From Planococcus wigleyi (GTDB lineage Bacteria > Bacillota > Bacilli > Bacillales_A > Planococcaceae), in contig NZ_JACSPU010000005.1 of assembly GCF_014836985.1 (NCBI RefSeq), positions 281,399-345,398 of the forward strand: a stretch of 64,000 nt of DNA, written 5' to 3'. Numbering within the stretch: position 1 is the first letter of the stretch; each line of letters opens with the position of its first letter. Below, piece by piece: positions 16,844 to 25,294 of this stretch. A program made the position numbers and the translations under genes. The notes under the pieces are model-generated. The model was not told the origin of the DNA. It ran no database searches and saw nothing but the letters and a program-made list of their open reading frames with translations.

Positions 16844-18874
16844 TTACACCTTCGCCAAAATCAAGACACCTTTTTCTTTCAAGACCAGATTGCCGCTTAC
16901 TTGTTCATCCGTAAGCACTTCTCTGTACTCGTTGTCTTTCAATTCGATCGTTGCTTCTTCGTTGTTGTGGTTCAACACGAACAAATACGTTTGGCCGTCT
17001 TTCACGCGTTCCGTGGTTTCGACGCCTTCCGGTACAGCAAGCAATGGCTCGACGCCCGCTTCATCACATACCGTCTTGAGGAAGTCGACGAGGAATTCCG
17101 CGTCCGGGCTCGACGCCACATACCACGCTTTCCCTTTGCCGAATTTATTGACGGTGAGGACCGGCATGCCTTTGTAGAAGTCAGAACCGTATTCCGCGAC
17201 CGCTTCTGCGCCTTCTGTATGAATCAAATCAAACAGTAGGTTGCATGAATACTTGCCGCTCATCTTGCCGTGTACTTCTTTCATGACGATTTGATTGGTT
17301 TCGTCCGGATGCAGCGCATCGATTTCTTCCGCCCAAATGCCGAGCACGTTGCGCAGTTCGCCTGGGTAACCGCCAAGTGTGACGATGTCGGTTTCGTTGA
17401 CAATCCCGCTGAAAAACGTCGTCAGGAAAGTTCCGCCGTTTTCGACAAAGGCCTCAACTTTCGCTGCGTAGCCTTCTTTCACCATATACAGAACCGGTGC
17501 GATGACGACATCGTATTGGCTCAAGTCTTCTTCGACGCCGATCATGTCGACTTGGACGTTCAATTTGTACAACGCGTCGTAGTATTTATGAACTTCATTG
17601 ACATAATCAAGCGATACGGAAGGGCCGCTCGACAGTTCCGTCGCCCAGCGGTTTTCCCAGTCGAAGACGATGGCCACTTTGGCATTAACGCGTGCATCGA
17701 GCAAGGTATCGGATAAGCCGTTCAATTCTTTTCCTAATTGGGCGACTTCATTGAACACACGCGTGTTTTCGTGGCCGACGTGTTCGATGACCGCTCCGTG
17801 GTATTTCTCGCAAGCCCCGACTGAACGGCGCAGCTGGAAATACAGGATGGTGTCTGCGCCGCGGCCGATTGCCTGGTAGCTCCATAAACGCATAACGCCC
17901 GGGCGCTTCAAGGAATTATACGGCTGCCAGTTTTGCTGGCTCGGCGTCTGCTCCATCAGCATGAACGGCTGGCCGTTCTTCAATCCGCGCATCAAATCGT
18001 GTGTCATGGCCGTGTAGCTGACCGGCGTATCAATCGCCGGGTAGTTGTCCCAGGATACGACGTCCATTTCTTTCGCCCACTTGAAATAATCCAGCATCGG
18101 GTAGGTGCCCATCAAGTTGGTGGTGATCGGCGTGTTCGAAATGTGCTTGCGGATCGCGTTGTACTCCAGCTTGTAGCAATCAAGCAAGCTGTCCGATTGG
18201 AACCTACGGTAATCCAGTGAAATCCCCTGGAAGTCGGAGACGTTGTCTTCGCGTTCTTCGCTCAGCATATTCGGTGCGACGATTTCGTCCCATTCGTAGA
18301 ACGTATGCCCCCAGAATCCGGTGTTCCATGCTTTGTTCAACTTTTCGATCGTGCCGTATTTGTCGCTCAGCCAGCCACGGAACGCGTCCTGGCAATTGTC
18401 GCAATAGCAGTAGCCGCCATATTCATTGGACACATGCCAAATCAAGACAGCCGGGTGGTCTTTATAGCGCTCCGCCAATGTTTCAGCGATTTTCTCGGAA
18501 TACTTGCGGTACGTCGGGCTGTTCGGGCAGGAGTTGTGGCGGCTGCCAAACTTGCGTTTACGGCCGTAGAAATCCACACGCAATACGTCTGGGTATTTCT
18601 TCGCCATCCACGCCGGATGCGCAGCTGTGCTGGTGGCAAGGCATGTGTAGATGCCATTTTCATACAAGCGGTTGATTTTGTCGTCCAGCCAGTCAAAATT
18701 ATAGGTATCTTCATTCGGCTGATTCAATGCCCATGAAAAGACGTTTAACGTCGCTACATCGATCCCAGCCAGCTTGAACATCCGGACATCCTCGTCCCAG
18801 ATTTCTTTTGAATCCCATTGTTCCGGGTTATAGTCCCCGCCATGCCAAATCTTCGGTAATTTATCGTTGATCAT
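16844..18874 (-). CDS. GH42 beta-galactosidase
   Basis: 676 residues from ATG 18872-18874, which follows AAGGGATGG; an upstream in-frame ATG is less well placed. It is a complete glycoside hydrolase family 42 enzyme: TIM barrel, then trimerisation and small beta domains. The acid/base Glu151 lies in WHVSNEYGG and the nucleophile Glu308 in FMLMEQTPSQQNW. Four cysteines (116 and 156, 158, 161 in YCYCDNC) match the zinc site of Thermus A4-type enzymes. No signal peptide is seen, so it acts inside the cell on imported galactosides. It is the last of three galactosidase genes, 30 bp after the GH35 gene, probably in one transcript. Cold-active Planococcus beta-galactosidases belong to this family. 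Confidence 0.94.
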   Translation of the reverse strand: MINDKLPKIWHGGDYNPEQWDSKEIWDEDVRMFKLAGIDVATLNVFSWALNQPNEDTYNFDWLDDKINRLYENGIYTCLATSTAAHPAWMAKKYPDVLRVDFYGRKRKFGSRHNSCPNSPTYRKYSEKIAETLAERYKDHPAVLIWHVSNEYGGYCYCDNCQDAFRGWLSDKYGTIEKLNKAWNTGFWGHTFYEWDEIVAPNMLSEEREDNVSDFQGISLDYRRFQSDSLLDCYKLEYNAIRKHISNTPITTNLMGTYPMLDYFKWAKEMDVVSWDNYPAIDTPVSYTAMTHDLMRGLKNGQPFMLMEQTPSQQNWQPYNSLKRPGVMRLWSYQAIGRGADTILYFQLRRSVGACEKYHGAVIEHVGHENTRVFNEVAQLGKELNGLSDTLLDARVNAKVAIVFDWENRWATELSSGPSVSLDYVNEVHKYYDALYKLNVQVDMIGVEEDLSQYDVVIAPVLYMVKEGYAAKVEAFVENGGTFLTTFFSGIVNETDIVTLGGYPGELRNVLGIWAEEIDALHPDETNQIVMKEVHGKMSGKYSCNLLFDLIHTEGAEAVAEYGSDFYKGMPVLTVNKFGKGKAWYVASSPDAEFLVDFLKTVCDEAGVEPLLAVPEGVETTERVKDGQTYLFVLNHNNEEATIELKDNEYREVLTDEQVSGNLVLKEKGVLILAKV

Positions 18875-18904
18875 TTTATTCCATCCCTTCTGCTTCAATA
18901 GTGT

Positions 18905-20629
18905 TTAGCCGAGTTTTGGCTGGTCCAGCAAGTGGATTTTATCGGTCGCCGTGTTTTCCAGTTCCAGTACGACAATTTCATTGTTTTCATTTTTCAGCAA
19001 TGGGCCCGGCAAATAAAGGCGTTGCTGCGGACCGGCAGTATTCCAGTAGCGGCCGAGATTAAAGCCGTTGATGAAGACATTGCCTTTGGTGAAGCCTTCG
19101 GTGTCGACATAAGCGTCCAGCCCTTCTGCCGCATCAAACGAACCACGGAAAAATTTCGGGAACCGGTCTTCACCGCTCAGCTCATAGGCTTCCGGCAAAC
19201 GGTCCAGCTCCACTTTGAACATTTCCCAGTGAAAGAAATACTGTTCGCCGAGCCACAGGTTTTTGATGAGCCCTTTCGGATCCGTCAAATGCTCCCCGTA
19301 ATTGGCGCGCCCCATGTTCTCCACGAGGATCTCCAGCGTGTTCACCGGGTCCGGGAACTCCAAAGTCAATTCTTTATTTAGATCGTTGATGTAGGTTGTG
19401 GTGATATAACGGCCGTTGATGTAAATAGAGCCCCGGTCGCGGATATTACTCGAGTTGACTTTCAATTCGCCTTGGCGGTTGACCGTCGTCCGGTACAGCG
19501 TATAGCCGTATGCCTGATCGATATCTTCCATCGCCAGCGGCACAATGTGCTCGACTTTTTCGCTGATGTCTTCTAGGACGTCGAACAAACTGACAGACTC
19601 TGAAAGCGTCACTTCTCCATAGGCTTTCGCCGTTGCCGTCTCCTCGAAATCCGCCGGCACTTCCCGGTACTCACTCAGGACTTTCTTGACTGCTTTGTAT
19701 TTCTCGGTGATCGCCCCGCTTTCCGTCAGCAAGCTGTCGTAATCGTAGCTGGTGATCGTCGGGTAATAGATGTCATAATGGTTCGCGCCGTTCATGAAGC
19801 CGAAGTTCGTACCGCCGTGGAACATATAGAAATTGACGGAGATGTTCTTCTCCATGATTTCCTTAAAGACCGCAGCCACATCGTCCCCGCTCCGCACCGT
19901 GTGTTCACCGGTCCAATAATCAAACCAGCCGATCCAAAACTCCGCCACCATCTTCGGCGAACCGGCTTTGAACGTTTCGAGTGCATCGAATGATTCCGTT
20001 ACCCGCGAACCGAAATTCAAGGTAGTGGTGACATCCGGAAGCGAACCTTGTTGAATAAAGTCCGGACCGTCTGATGTGAACAAGAACGTATCCAGTTCAT
20101 GCTTCTCATACTGTTCTTTAAAGAAATGAAGGTAAGCCATGTCATTGCCGTACGCCCCATATTCATTTTCAATCTGCATGGCAATGACCGGCCCGCCGTT
20201 TTGGCAGAGATGCTTTTTGAACTTCGGCAGCAATTCGTTGAAGTAATCTTCGACATGCTTCAGGAAAGACGGATGGCTGCTTCGCATGACCATGCTTTTG
20301 TGCTTCAGCAGCCAGGATGGCAAGCCGCCCATTTCCCACTCCGCGCAGATATACGGCGCCGGACGCAGGATGACATACAGCCCGAGCGTGTGCGCCAGTT
20401 CGATAAAGCGTTCGATATCCGCCATTCCCGAAAAATTGAACTGCCCTTTTTTCGGTTCGTGGAAATTCCACGGAATGTAGGTTTCCACCGTGTTGAGCCC
20501 CAAAGCCTTCAGCTTCAGCAAGCGGTCTTCCCATTGTTCCGGCATCGTCCGGAAATAATGCATGCCGCCCGACAAGATCTGGAAAGGCTCGCCCTCAAAA
20601 TAAAACGAATCGTTTTTAACAGTCAGCAC
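18905..20629 (-). CDS. GH35 beta-galactosidase
   Basis: 574 residues from a GTG at 20627-20629, chosen because GGAGG lies seven bases upstream; the frame is open for 34 more codons upstream with no ribosome site and non-family sequence. It carries the family 35 hallmarks: GGMHYFR and WEDRLLKLKALGLNTVETY early in the barrel, acid/base Glu156 in QIENEYGAYG, and nucleophile Glu230 in MVAEFWIGWFDYW. The C-terminal beta domains (GSIYINGRY, FINGFNLGRYW) are complete. There is no signal peptide, so it works in the cytoplasm. Having GH35 beside GH42 suggests division of labour, for example different beta-linkages. It is expressed with the GH42 gene. Confidence 0.93.
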   Translation of the reverse strand: MLTVKNDSFYFEGEPFQILSGGMHYFRTMPEQWEDRLLKLKALGLNTVETYIPWNFHEPKKGQFNFSGMADIERFIELAHTLGLYVILRPAPYICAEWEMGGLPSWLLKHKSMVMRSSHPSFLKHVEDYFNELLPKFKKHLCQNGGPVIAMQIENEYGAYGNDMAYLHFFKEQYEKHELDTFLFTSDGPDFIQQGSLPDVTTTLNFGSRVTESFDALETFKAGSPKMVAEFWIGWFDYWTGEHTVRSGDDVAAVFKEIMEKNISVNFYMFHGGTNFGFMNGANHYDIYYPTITSYDYDSLLTESGAITEKYKAVKKVLSEYREVPADFEETATAKAYGEVTLSESVSLFDVLEDISEKVEHIVPLAMEDIDQAYGYTLYRTTVNRQGELKVNSSNIRDRGSIYINGRYITTTYINDLNKELTLEFPDPVNTLEILVENMGRANYGEHLTDPKGLIKNLWLGEQYFFHWEMFKVELDRLPEAYELSGEDRFPKFFRGSFDAAEGLDAYVDTEGFTKGNVFINGFNLGRYWNTAGPQQRLYLPGPLLKNENNEIVVLELENTATDKIHLLDQPKLG

Positions 20630-20713
20630 GTCGACGCCTCCTATGTAGGTGGAGATATTTTTAGTATTGATATGAAGTAAAGCAAATAAAGTCTCTTTTT
20701 TACAGCACTCACT

Positions 20714-20750
20714 TAGCGCCGACGCGTCCAAGGGATAAGCGACCGGCGCG
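20714..20750. repeat. Fragment of dispersed element (type 2)
   Basis: The stretch starts AGCGCCGACGCGTCCAAGGG and its ends GCGCCG and CGGCGC pair. The same start, AGTGCCGGCGCATCCAAGGG, opens the 23217 element, so this is probably a shortened copy. It lies between the GH36 and GH35 genes. Confidence 0.45.
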
Positions 20751-20785
20751 ATTTTAAAAGTTATTCTATCTATAAAACTCTTTAC

Positions 20786-22996
20786 TCACACCCGCTTTAC
20801 TTTATAAACAATCGAAGAAAAGTCAGCTGGATGGTGGTCCGTCCGGTACCGGTTCAGCTGCAGACCGGCACCCATCAGTTCGTCTCCGTAAAAGGTATCG
20901 CCTATCCCATCGATGGTGTATTCAAATTCCGGATTCAGCCCTTTAAAGAAAATGCGGGTGAACCCAGGATTCGGCCGCGATAAGACTTGGTAATAACCGA
21001 GGATTGCTTCGCTTTGGTCTTCTGATACGACCATCCAGCTGGTTTGATTGCCATCTTCCGCAAACGGGCTTTCGATCCGGTAAAACTGGCCTTGCTGAAT
21101 GAGCGACCGGTTTTCTTTGTAGAAAGCGATTTGTTCTTTTACCTCTTCTTTTTCTTCATTGGTCATCGCCGTTACATCGAGCTCGTAGCCGAATGCGCCG
21201 AAATAAGCGACATTTGCCCGGGTCTCTAAGCTCGTCATCCTGCCCACTTGATGGTTGGGAACCGCGGATACATGGGCGCCCATCGAACTGAGCGGATACA
21301 CCAGCGACGTGCCATATTGAATCTTCAGGCGTTCAACCGCATCGGTGTCGTCACTGGTCCAGCCTTGCGGCGCGTAATACAGCAAGCCCGGATCGAACCG
21401 GCTGCCGCCACCCGCACAGGATTCGAACAAGACATGCGGAAACTCCGTCGTCAGCCGTTCATACAAGGAATAGACGCCCAGGATGTAGCGGTGCGCCACT
21501 TCACGCTGGCGGTTGGCCGGCAATTCCAAAGAACCGACTTCTGTCATGTAGCGGTTCATGTCCCATTTCACATACGAAATCGGCGTCTCCCTCAAGACTT
21601 TCGCCATCATCTTATGGATGAAATCTACGACTTCCTGTCTGGAAAAATCAAGCACAAACTGGTTTCGGCCATGCGACATTTTCCGGTTGGGCACATGGAT
21701 CACCCAGTCCGGATGGGTTTTATACAACTCACTTGCTTTTGAGACCATCTCCGGTTCAAACCAAAGGCCGAATTCCATGCCCAAGCCGGTAATGTCTTTC
21801 GCCAATTGCGTAAGGCCCTTCGGCAACTTGCGCTTGTCTGCCGACCAATCCCCTAAAGACGTGGTGTCATCATCGCGTTTGCCGAACCAGCCGTCATCCA
21901 GGACGAACAATTCCACGCCCAATTCTTTGGATGATTTGGCGAGATCCAATATTTTTTCATCATTGAAATCCCAATAAGTCGCTTCCCAGTTGTTGATCAG
22001 CACCGGACGTTCCCGGTCGCGCCATTTCCCGCGCACCAAGCGAGTACGGTACAGCTGATGGAAAGTCTGGCTCATGCCATTCAAGCCTTCATCTGAATAC
22101 ACCAGCACCACTTCCGGTGTCTGGAAACTTTCGTCGCTTTCCAGCAGCCAATTAAAATCAAACGGATTGATGCCCATCATCAAGCGCGTCACATCGTAAT
22201 GATCCACTTCCACCTGCGCCAGGAAATTGCCGCTGTAGACCAGGCTCATGCCGTACACTTCGCCTTGATGTTCCGTCGTCTCCGGCCGTTTCAAGGCAAG
22301 AAACGGATTTTGCTGGGCGCTGCTCGTCCCGCGTGTACTGGCAATGCTTTGGATGCCCGGCACCAATTTGCGGTTTTGGATGTGCCGCTCCCGTGCCCAT
22401 GAACCCGACAGCTGCACCATCTCAAAATTCGAATCCGGCAAATCGATGCTGGCACTCAATGCTCTTGTTAAATTTACATCTCTTTGCCCCCGATTGATGA
22501 ACTGTGCAGAACGCGCAATCGCATTGGACTTTTCAAACACCGTATAAGAGAGCCGGAGCTCCAAATCGATTTCTTTGTCGTACAGATAAATCTCCAAAGT
22601 GGTCGCTTCCTGATCACTTTCCGCATACGTAGCGGGCAAGCCTTCCAGTTTCTTTTTGCCTTTAAAGATCTCATGGTCCTGATAAACAAAATCCGTAATC
22701 CGGCTCCCGCCTTCCTGCAGCACCTGGTAAGCCGGCTCCCGGAAGTCCGTTGCGCCATAGGCTGGATATTCCTGCTTGATCAAGTCCAGCGAAAAAACCA
22801 AATCCCCTTCATTGACACAAGCGGTATTCGGAGCAGCTTCCACATGAAACAAGCGCTGAAACGACTCCCTATGGCGCAGCTTCTTGCCATAATAAAGCTG
22901 ACCCAACTGGCCATTGTCCAAAACGCTGAAAATATAGCTCACTTTTTCTGTTTGCAGGTGAAACTCTTGAGTGGAGTCATTATATAAAATCGGCAC
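20786..22996 (-). CDS. GH36 alpha-galactosidase
   Basis: 736 residues starting at GTG 22994-22996, with AGGAGGTAAATT just upstream. It is the size of homotetrameric bacterial GH36 enzymes such as AgaA, AgaB and RafA. The catalytic nucleophile Asp479 lies in YVKWDMNRY and the acid/base Asp549 in WTSDDTD. The motifs LDDGWFGKRDDD, GLWFEPEMVS and FESCAGGGSRFDPG are intact. It should release alpha-1,6-galactose from melibiose, raffinose and stachyose in the cytoplasm. It follows the ABC importer after 415 bp and precedes the two beta-galactosidases, so the locus covers both alpha- and beta-galactosides. The gap before it holds only dispersed repeats. Confidence 0.95.
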   Translation of the reverse strand: MPILYNDSTQEFHLQTEKVSYIFSVLDNGQLGQLYYGKKLRHRESFQRLFHVEAAPNTACVNEGDLVFSLDLIKQEYPAYGATDFREPAYQVLQEGGSRITDFVYQDHEIFKGKKKLEGLPATYAESDQEATTLEIYLYDKEIDLELRLSYTVFEKSNAIARSAQFINRGQRDVNLTRALSASIDLPDSNFEMVQLSGSWARERHIQNRKLVPGIQSIASTRGTSSAQQNPFLALKRPETTEHQGEVYGMSLVYSGNFLAQVEVDHYDVTRLMMGINPFDFNWLLESDESFQTPEVVLVYSDEGLNGMSQTFHQLYRTRLVRGKWRDRERPVLINNWEATYWDFNDEKILDLAKSSKELGVELFVLDDGWFGKRDDDTTSLGDWSADKRKLPKGLTQLAKDITGLGMEFGLWFEPEMVSKASELYKTHPDWVIHVPNRKMSHGRNQFVLDFSRQEVVDFIHKMMAKVLRETPISYVKWDMNRYMTEVGSLELPANRQREVAHRYILGVYSLYERLTTEFPHVLFESCAGGGSRFDPGLLYYAPQGWTSDDTDAVERLKIQYGTSLVYPLSSMGAHVSAVPNHQVGRMTSLETRANVAYFGAFGYELDVTAMTNEEKEEVKEQIAFYKENRSLIQQGQFYRIESPFAEDGNQTSWMVVSEDQSEAILGYYQVLSRPNPGFTRIFFKGLNPEFEYTIDGIGDTFYGDELMGAGLQLNRYRTDHHPADFSSIVYKVKRV

Positions 22997-23040
22997 AATT
23001 TACCTCCTAAAATAAGTTGAACTAGTAAGCTCCGATTGCC

Positions 23041-23164
23041 GATATTCCGCAAAACAGCTGTGCTTGCCGCGGGCGAGCGCCAAGCCTCCTCAGTCGCTTT
23101 GCTCCTTGCGGGGTCTCGGCTGTCTCGCTATCCCGCAGGCGTCTCCGCCGTTTTGCTCCATATC
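23041..23164. repeat. Structured dispersed element (type 1, inverted copy)
   Basis: GATATTCCGCAAAAC at the left pairs with GTTTTGCTCCATATC at the right (7-bp core arms 23049-23055 and 23150-23156, plus GATAT/ATATC). Inside is GCCGCGGGC and GCGGGGTCTCGGC. Read on the minus strand it matches the order of the 16681 element (GGAGCAAA, GGAGAC, CCGCGG, TTTGCGGAATATC). No gene is present. Confidence 0.65.
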
Positions 23165-23216
23165 AATAAGTAAGTTGATGAAAAATACAATGTCATAGCT
23201 AGCAGAGTAAATCTCT

Positions 23217-23370
23217 TAGTGCCGGCGCATCCAAGGGCCAGGCGAAGCAAGAAGACAGGCGGTTTTCCTGGCTTCTTGCGGGAGCCAAGGAGGTTGCCAG
23301 GCACCCCTGGTGACTCCTTTGCGACGAGCTTGCGCAGGAGCCTACCCAAAGCGGCCGAAGCGGTCTATAA
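23217..23370. repeat. Structured dispersed element (type 2)
   Basis: GCAAGAAGACAGG (23247-23259) pairs with CCTGGCTTCTTGC (23267-23279), one mismatch, followed by GGGAGCC and then CCCAAAGCGGCCGAAGCGG. This is the same layout as 382-446. It starts AGTGCCGGCGCATCCAAGGG, as does the fragment at 20714. Downstream of it, AGTAGTCAG and CTGACTACT can pair near the end of the ABC operon. Confidence 0.6.
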
Positions 23371-23411
23371 CAGCAGTAGTCAGCTACTAATTGGATATAA
23401 CTGACTACTAT

Positions 23412-24239
23412 TTAACCCTTAACCGACCCCATCATTCCTGCAACAAAATGCTTCTGCATGAGGAAGAAGACAAGTGCAGTCGGCAAAGTGGCGATGACGA
23501 TGGCTGACATGATGACGCCGTAATCCGGTGCGTAGCTGGAGCCCAGGTTTGAAATCAACAACGGAATTGTTCTTTTTTCCGGTGATTGCAGGATGACCAA
23601 TGGCCACAGGTAGTTGTTCCAGCTGTTCATGAACGAGATGATGGCCGCTGCTGCGTACGTCGTTTTCATTGTCGGCATGTAGATCCGGAAGAAGACGCCG
23701 ATTTCACTCAACCCGTCAATTCTTCCCGCCTCCACCAAATCTTTCGGAAACATCTTCGTGTTTTGCCGGAAGAAAAAGATGAAGAACGCGGTCGTCGCCG
23801 TCGGCAAAATGACTGCGCCGAGCGAATCGATGCCAAGGAATGGTGCTGTGTCGCTGATGCTGCCGAACATGCGGTAAAGCGGCACCATGATCGCCGCAAA
23901 CGGAATCATCATCGACAGCAACAGGATGTTGAAGACAATGTCTTTTCCTTTGCTGCGGTGGATTTCAAAACCATAGCCGGCAAGCGATGCCAACAACAGC
24001 GTCAAAATGGTCGTAATGATTGCGATGATCGCCGAGTTCATCAATGCCGGGACAATGTCCACTGTCGCAAATAAAGTCTTCATGTTTTCAATCAAATGAG
24101 TCCCCGGAATCAAACGCCCTTGCGTCACATCCACCGATTTATTGGTGATGCTGACGAGCATCCACAGGAAAGGAAAAATGGAAACGATGGCTGCAAGACT
24201 TAGAAACGTGTAGATGAAGATGCTTTTCAAATTTTTCAT
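23412..24239 (-). CDS. ABC sugar transporter permease (MalG type)
   Basis: 275 residues with six predicted helices. The cytoplasmic EAA loop is present as LVEAGRIDGLSEIGVFFRIYMP, the coupling helix that contacts the ATPase. It is the second permease of a CUT1-family importer. Its start overlaps the stop of the preceding permease by four bases (ATGA), so the two are translationally coupled. No ATPase gene is in the window, so the importer probably uses a shared MsmX/MsmK-type ATPase encoded elsewhere, as is usual for CUT1 systems in Bacillales. The neighbouring galactosidases suggest galacto-oligosaccharides as cargo. Confidence 0.92.
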   Translation of the reverse strand: MKNLKSIFIYTFLSLAAIVSIFPFLWMLVSITNKSVDVTQGRLIPGTHLIENMKTLFATVDIVPALMNSAIIAIITTILTLLLASLAGYGFEIHRSKGKDIVFNILLLSMMIPFAAIMVPLYRMFGSISDTAPFLGIDSLGAVILPTATTAFFIFFFRQNTKMFPKDLVEAGRIDGLSEIGVFFRIYMPTMKTTYAAAAIISFMNSWNNYLWPLVILQSPEKRTIPLLISNLGSSYAPDYGVIMSAIVIATLPTALVFFLMQKHFVAGMMGSVKG

Positions 24240-25183
24240 TTTTTCTCACCCGCCACTCTGAATTGAATAATCGAAAGGATCACCACTAAAATCACGATGA
24301 CGTAAGATACGGTTGACGCATAACCGAAGTCAGGCGTGTATTCGAACGACAGGTTGTAGATGTATTGCGAAATCGAAATCGTCGCATTTCCGGGTCCGCC
24401 GTTGGTGATGTTGACGATTTCATCAAAGATCTGCAAAGTACCGATGGTGGACGTGATCGATGTGAACAAAATGATCGGCTTCAGCATCGGAACGGTAATC
24501 TGGAAAAACTGCTGGAAAGCGTTCGCTCCATCAATTCTTGCCGCTTCGTAGATTGACTTGTCGACGTTTTGCAAAGCCGCCAAATAGAAAATCATGTTAT
24601 AGCCCGTCCATCTCCATGTGATGGCAAGGATAATGACTACCTTCGCCCAAAACGGATCGGCCAGGAAATTGATCGTTTGTGAAATAAAACCGAAGTTCAG
24701 CAGGAATTGATTGATGATGCCATCGATGCCGAACAAATACTTGAAGATAACTGAGTAGGCAACCAATGACGTGACACATGGCAGGAAAATCGCGATTCTG
24801 AAAAAACCTCTGAATTTCAATTTTGGGTCATTTAACAAGACCGAGAAGAATAACGCCAAGACAATCATCAAGGGTACTTGAATGAGCAAGTAGATTGATG
24901 TATTGGTTAGCGCTGCGATAAATGTCGGGTCACCGAACAATCGCTGCCAGTTATTGAATCCGACATATTCCAAATTCCCGCCCATCCCTGATTGGAATGA
25001 CAATAGGAACGCTTGGACCATCGGGTAGAAGTTGAAGATTGTGATGGCAATGACGGAGATAATGACAAACAGCCAACCGACTTTTTTCCTGAAGAATACA
25101 CCGTTTTTTTCGCGTCTGGTCTCTTTATAGCGCAAGCTTACTGGGAGATCCAGTTCGCCTTTTTTTGTTGATTGCTGGCTCAT
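24236..25183 (-). CDS. ABC sugar transporter permease (MalF type)
   Basis: 315 residues from ATG 25181-25183, which is ten bases after GGAGG; an ATG three codons earlier sits too close to that site. Six to seven membrane helices follow a basic N-terminal segment. The EAA loop is YEAARIDGANAFQQFFQITVP. It pairs with the MalG-type protein to form the membrane channel of the importer. The gap to the substrate-binding protein gene contains a hairpin that can act as an attenuator, so the permeases are probably made in smaller amounts than the binding protein. Confidence 0.92.
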   Translation of the reverse strand: MSQQSTKKGELDLPVSLRYKETRREKNGVFFRKKVGWLFVIISVIAITIFNFYPMVQAFLLSFQSGMGGNLEYVGFNNWQRLFGDPTFIAALTNTSIYLLIQVPLMIVLALFFSVLLNDPKLKFRGFFRIAIFLPCVTSLVAYSVIFKYLFGIDGIINQFLLNFGFISQTINFLADPFWAKVVIILAITWRWTGYNMIFYLAALQNVDKSIYEAARIDGANAFQQFFQITVPMLKPIILFTSITSTIGTLQIFDEIVNITNGGPGNATISISQYIYNLSFEYTPDFGYASTVSYVIVILVVILSIIQFRVAGEKK

Positions 25184-25205
25184 TTTTCTCATTCCTCCTA
25201 TAAAA

Positions 25206-25278
25206 AAAGCTTGAGCTGTGCCTGGCTGGTGAGCGATAAAGCACTTCTACCAGTTAGTCGGCGGCAACTCAAGGCTTT
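25206..25278 (-). terminator. Stem-loop between binding-protein and permease genes (partial terminator)
   Basis: On the minus strand AAAGCCTTGAG pairs with CTCAAGCTTT across a long loop that itself contains CTGGT/ACCAG pairing, and is followed by TTTTTTT just before the permease ribosome site. This fits partial termination or 3' protection of the binding-protein mRNA. The function is inferred from position and sequence. Confidence 0.5.
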
Positions 25279-25294
25279 AGTTAATTCCAATCAA

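Noticed and set aside
17270..17716. 148-codon open frame opposite the GH42 gene
   Set aside because: Antisense shadow of a high-confidence gene, with no supporting signals.
20099..20680. 193-codon open frame opposite the GH35 gene
   Set aside because: It lies wholly within a gene with clear catalytic motifs, on the other strand, without a ribosome site or known family.
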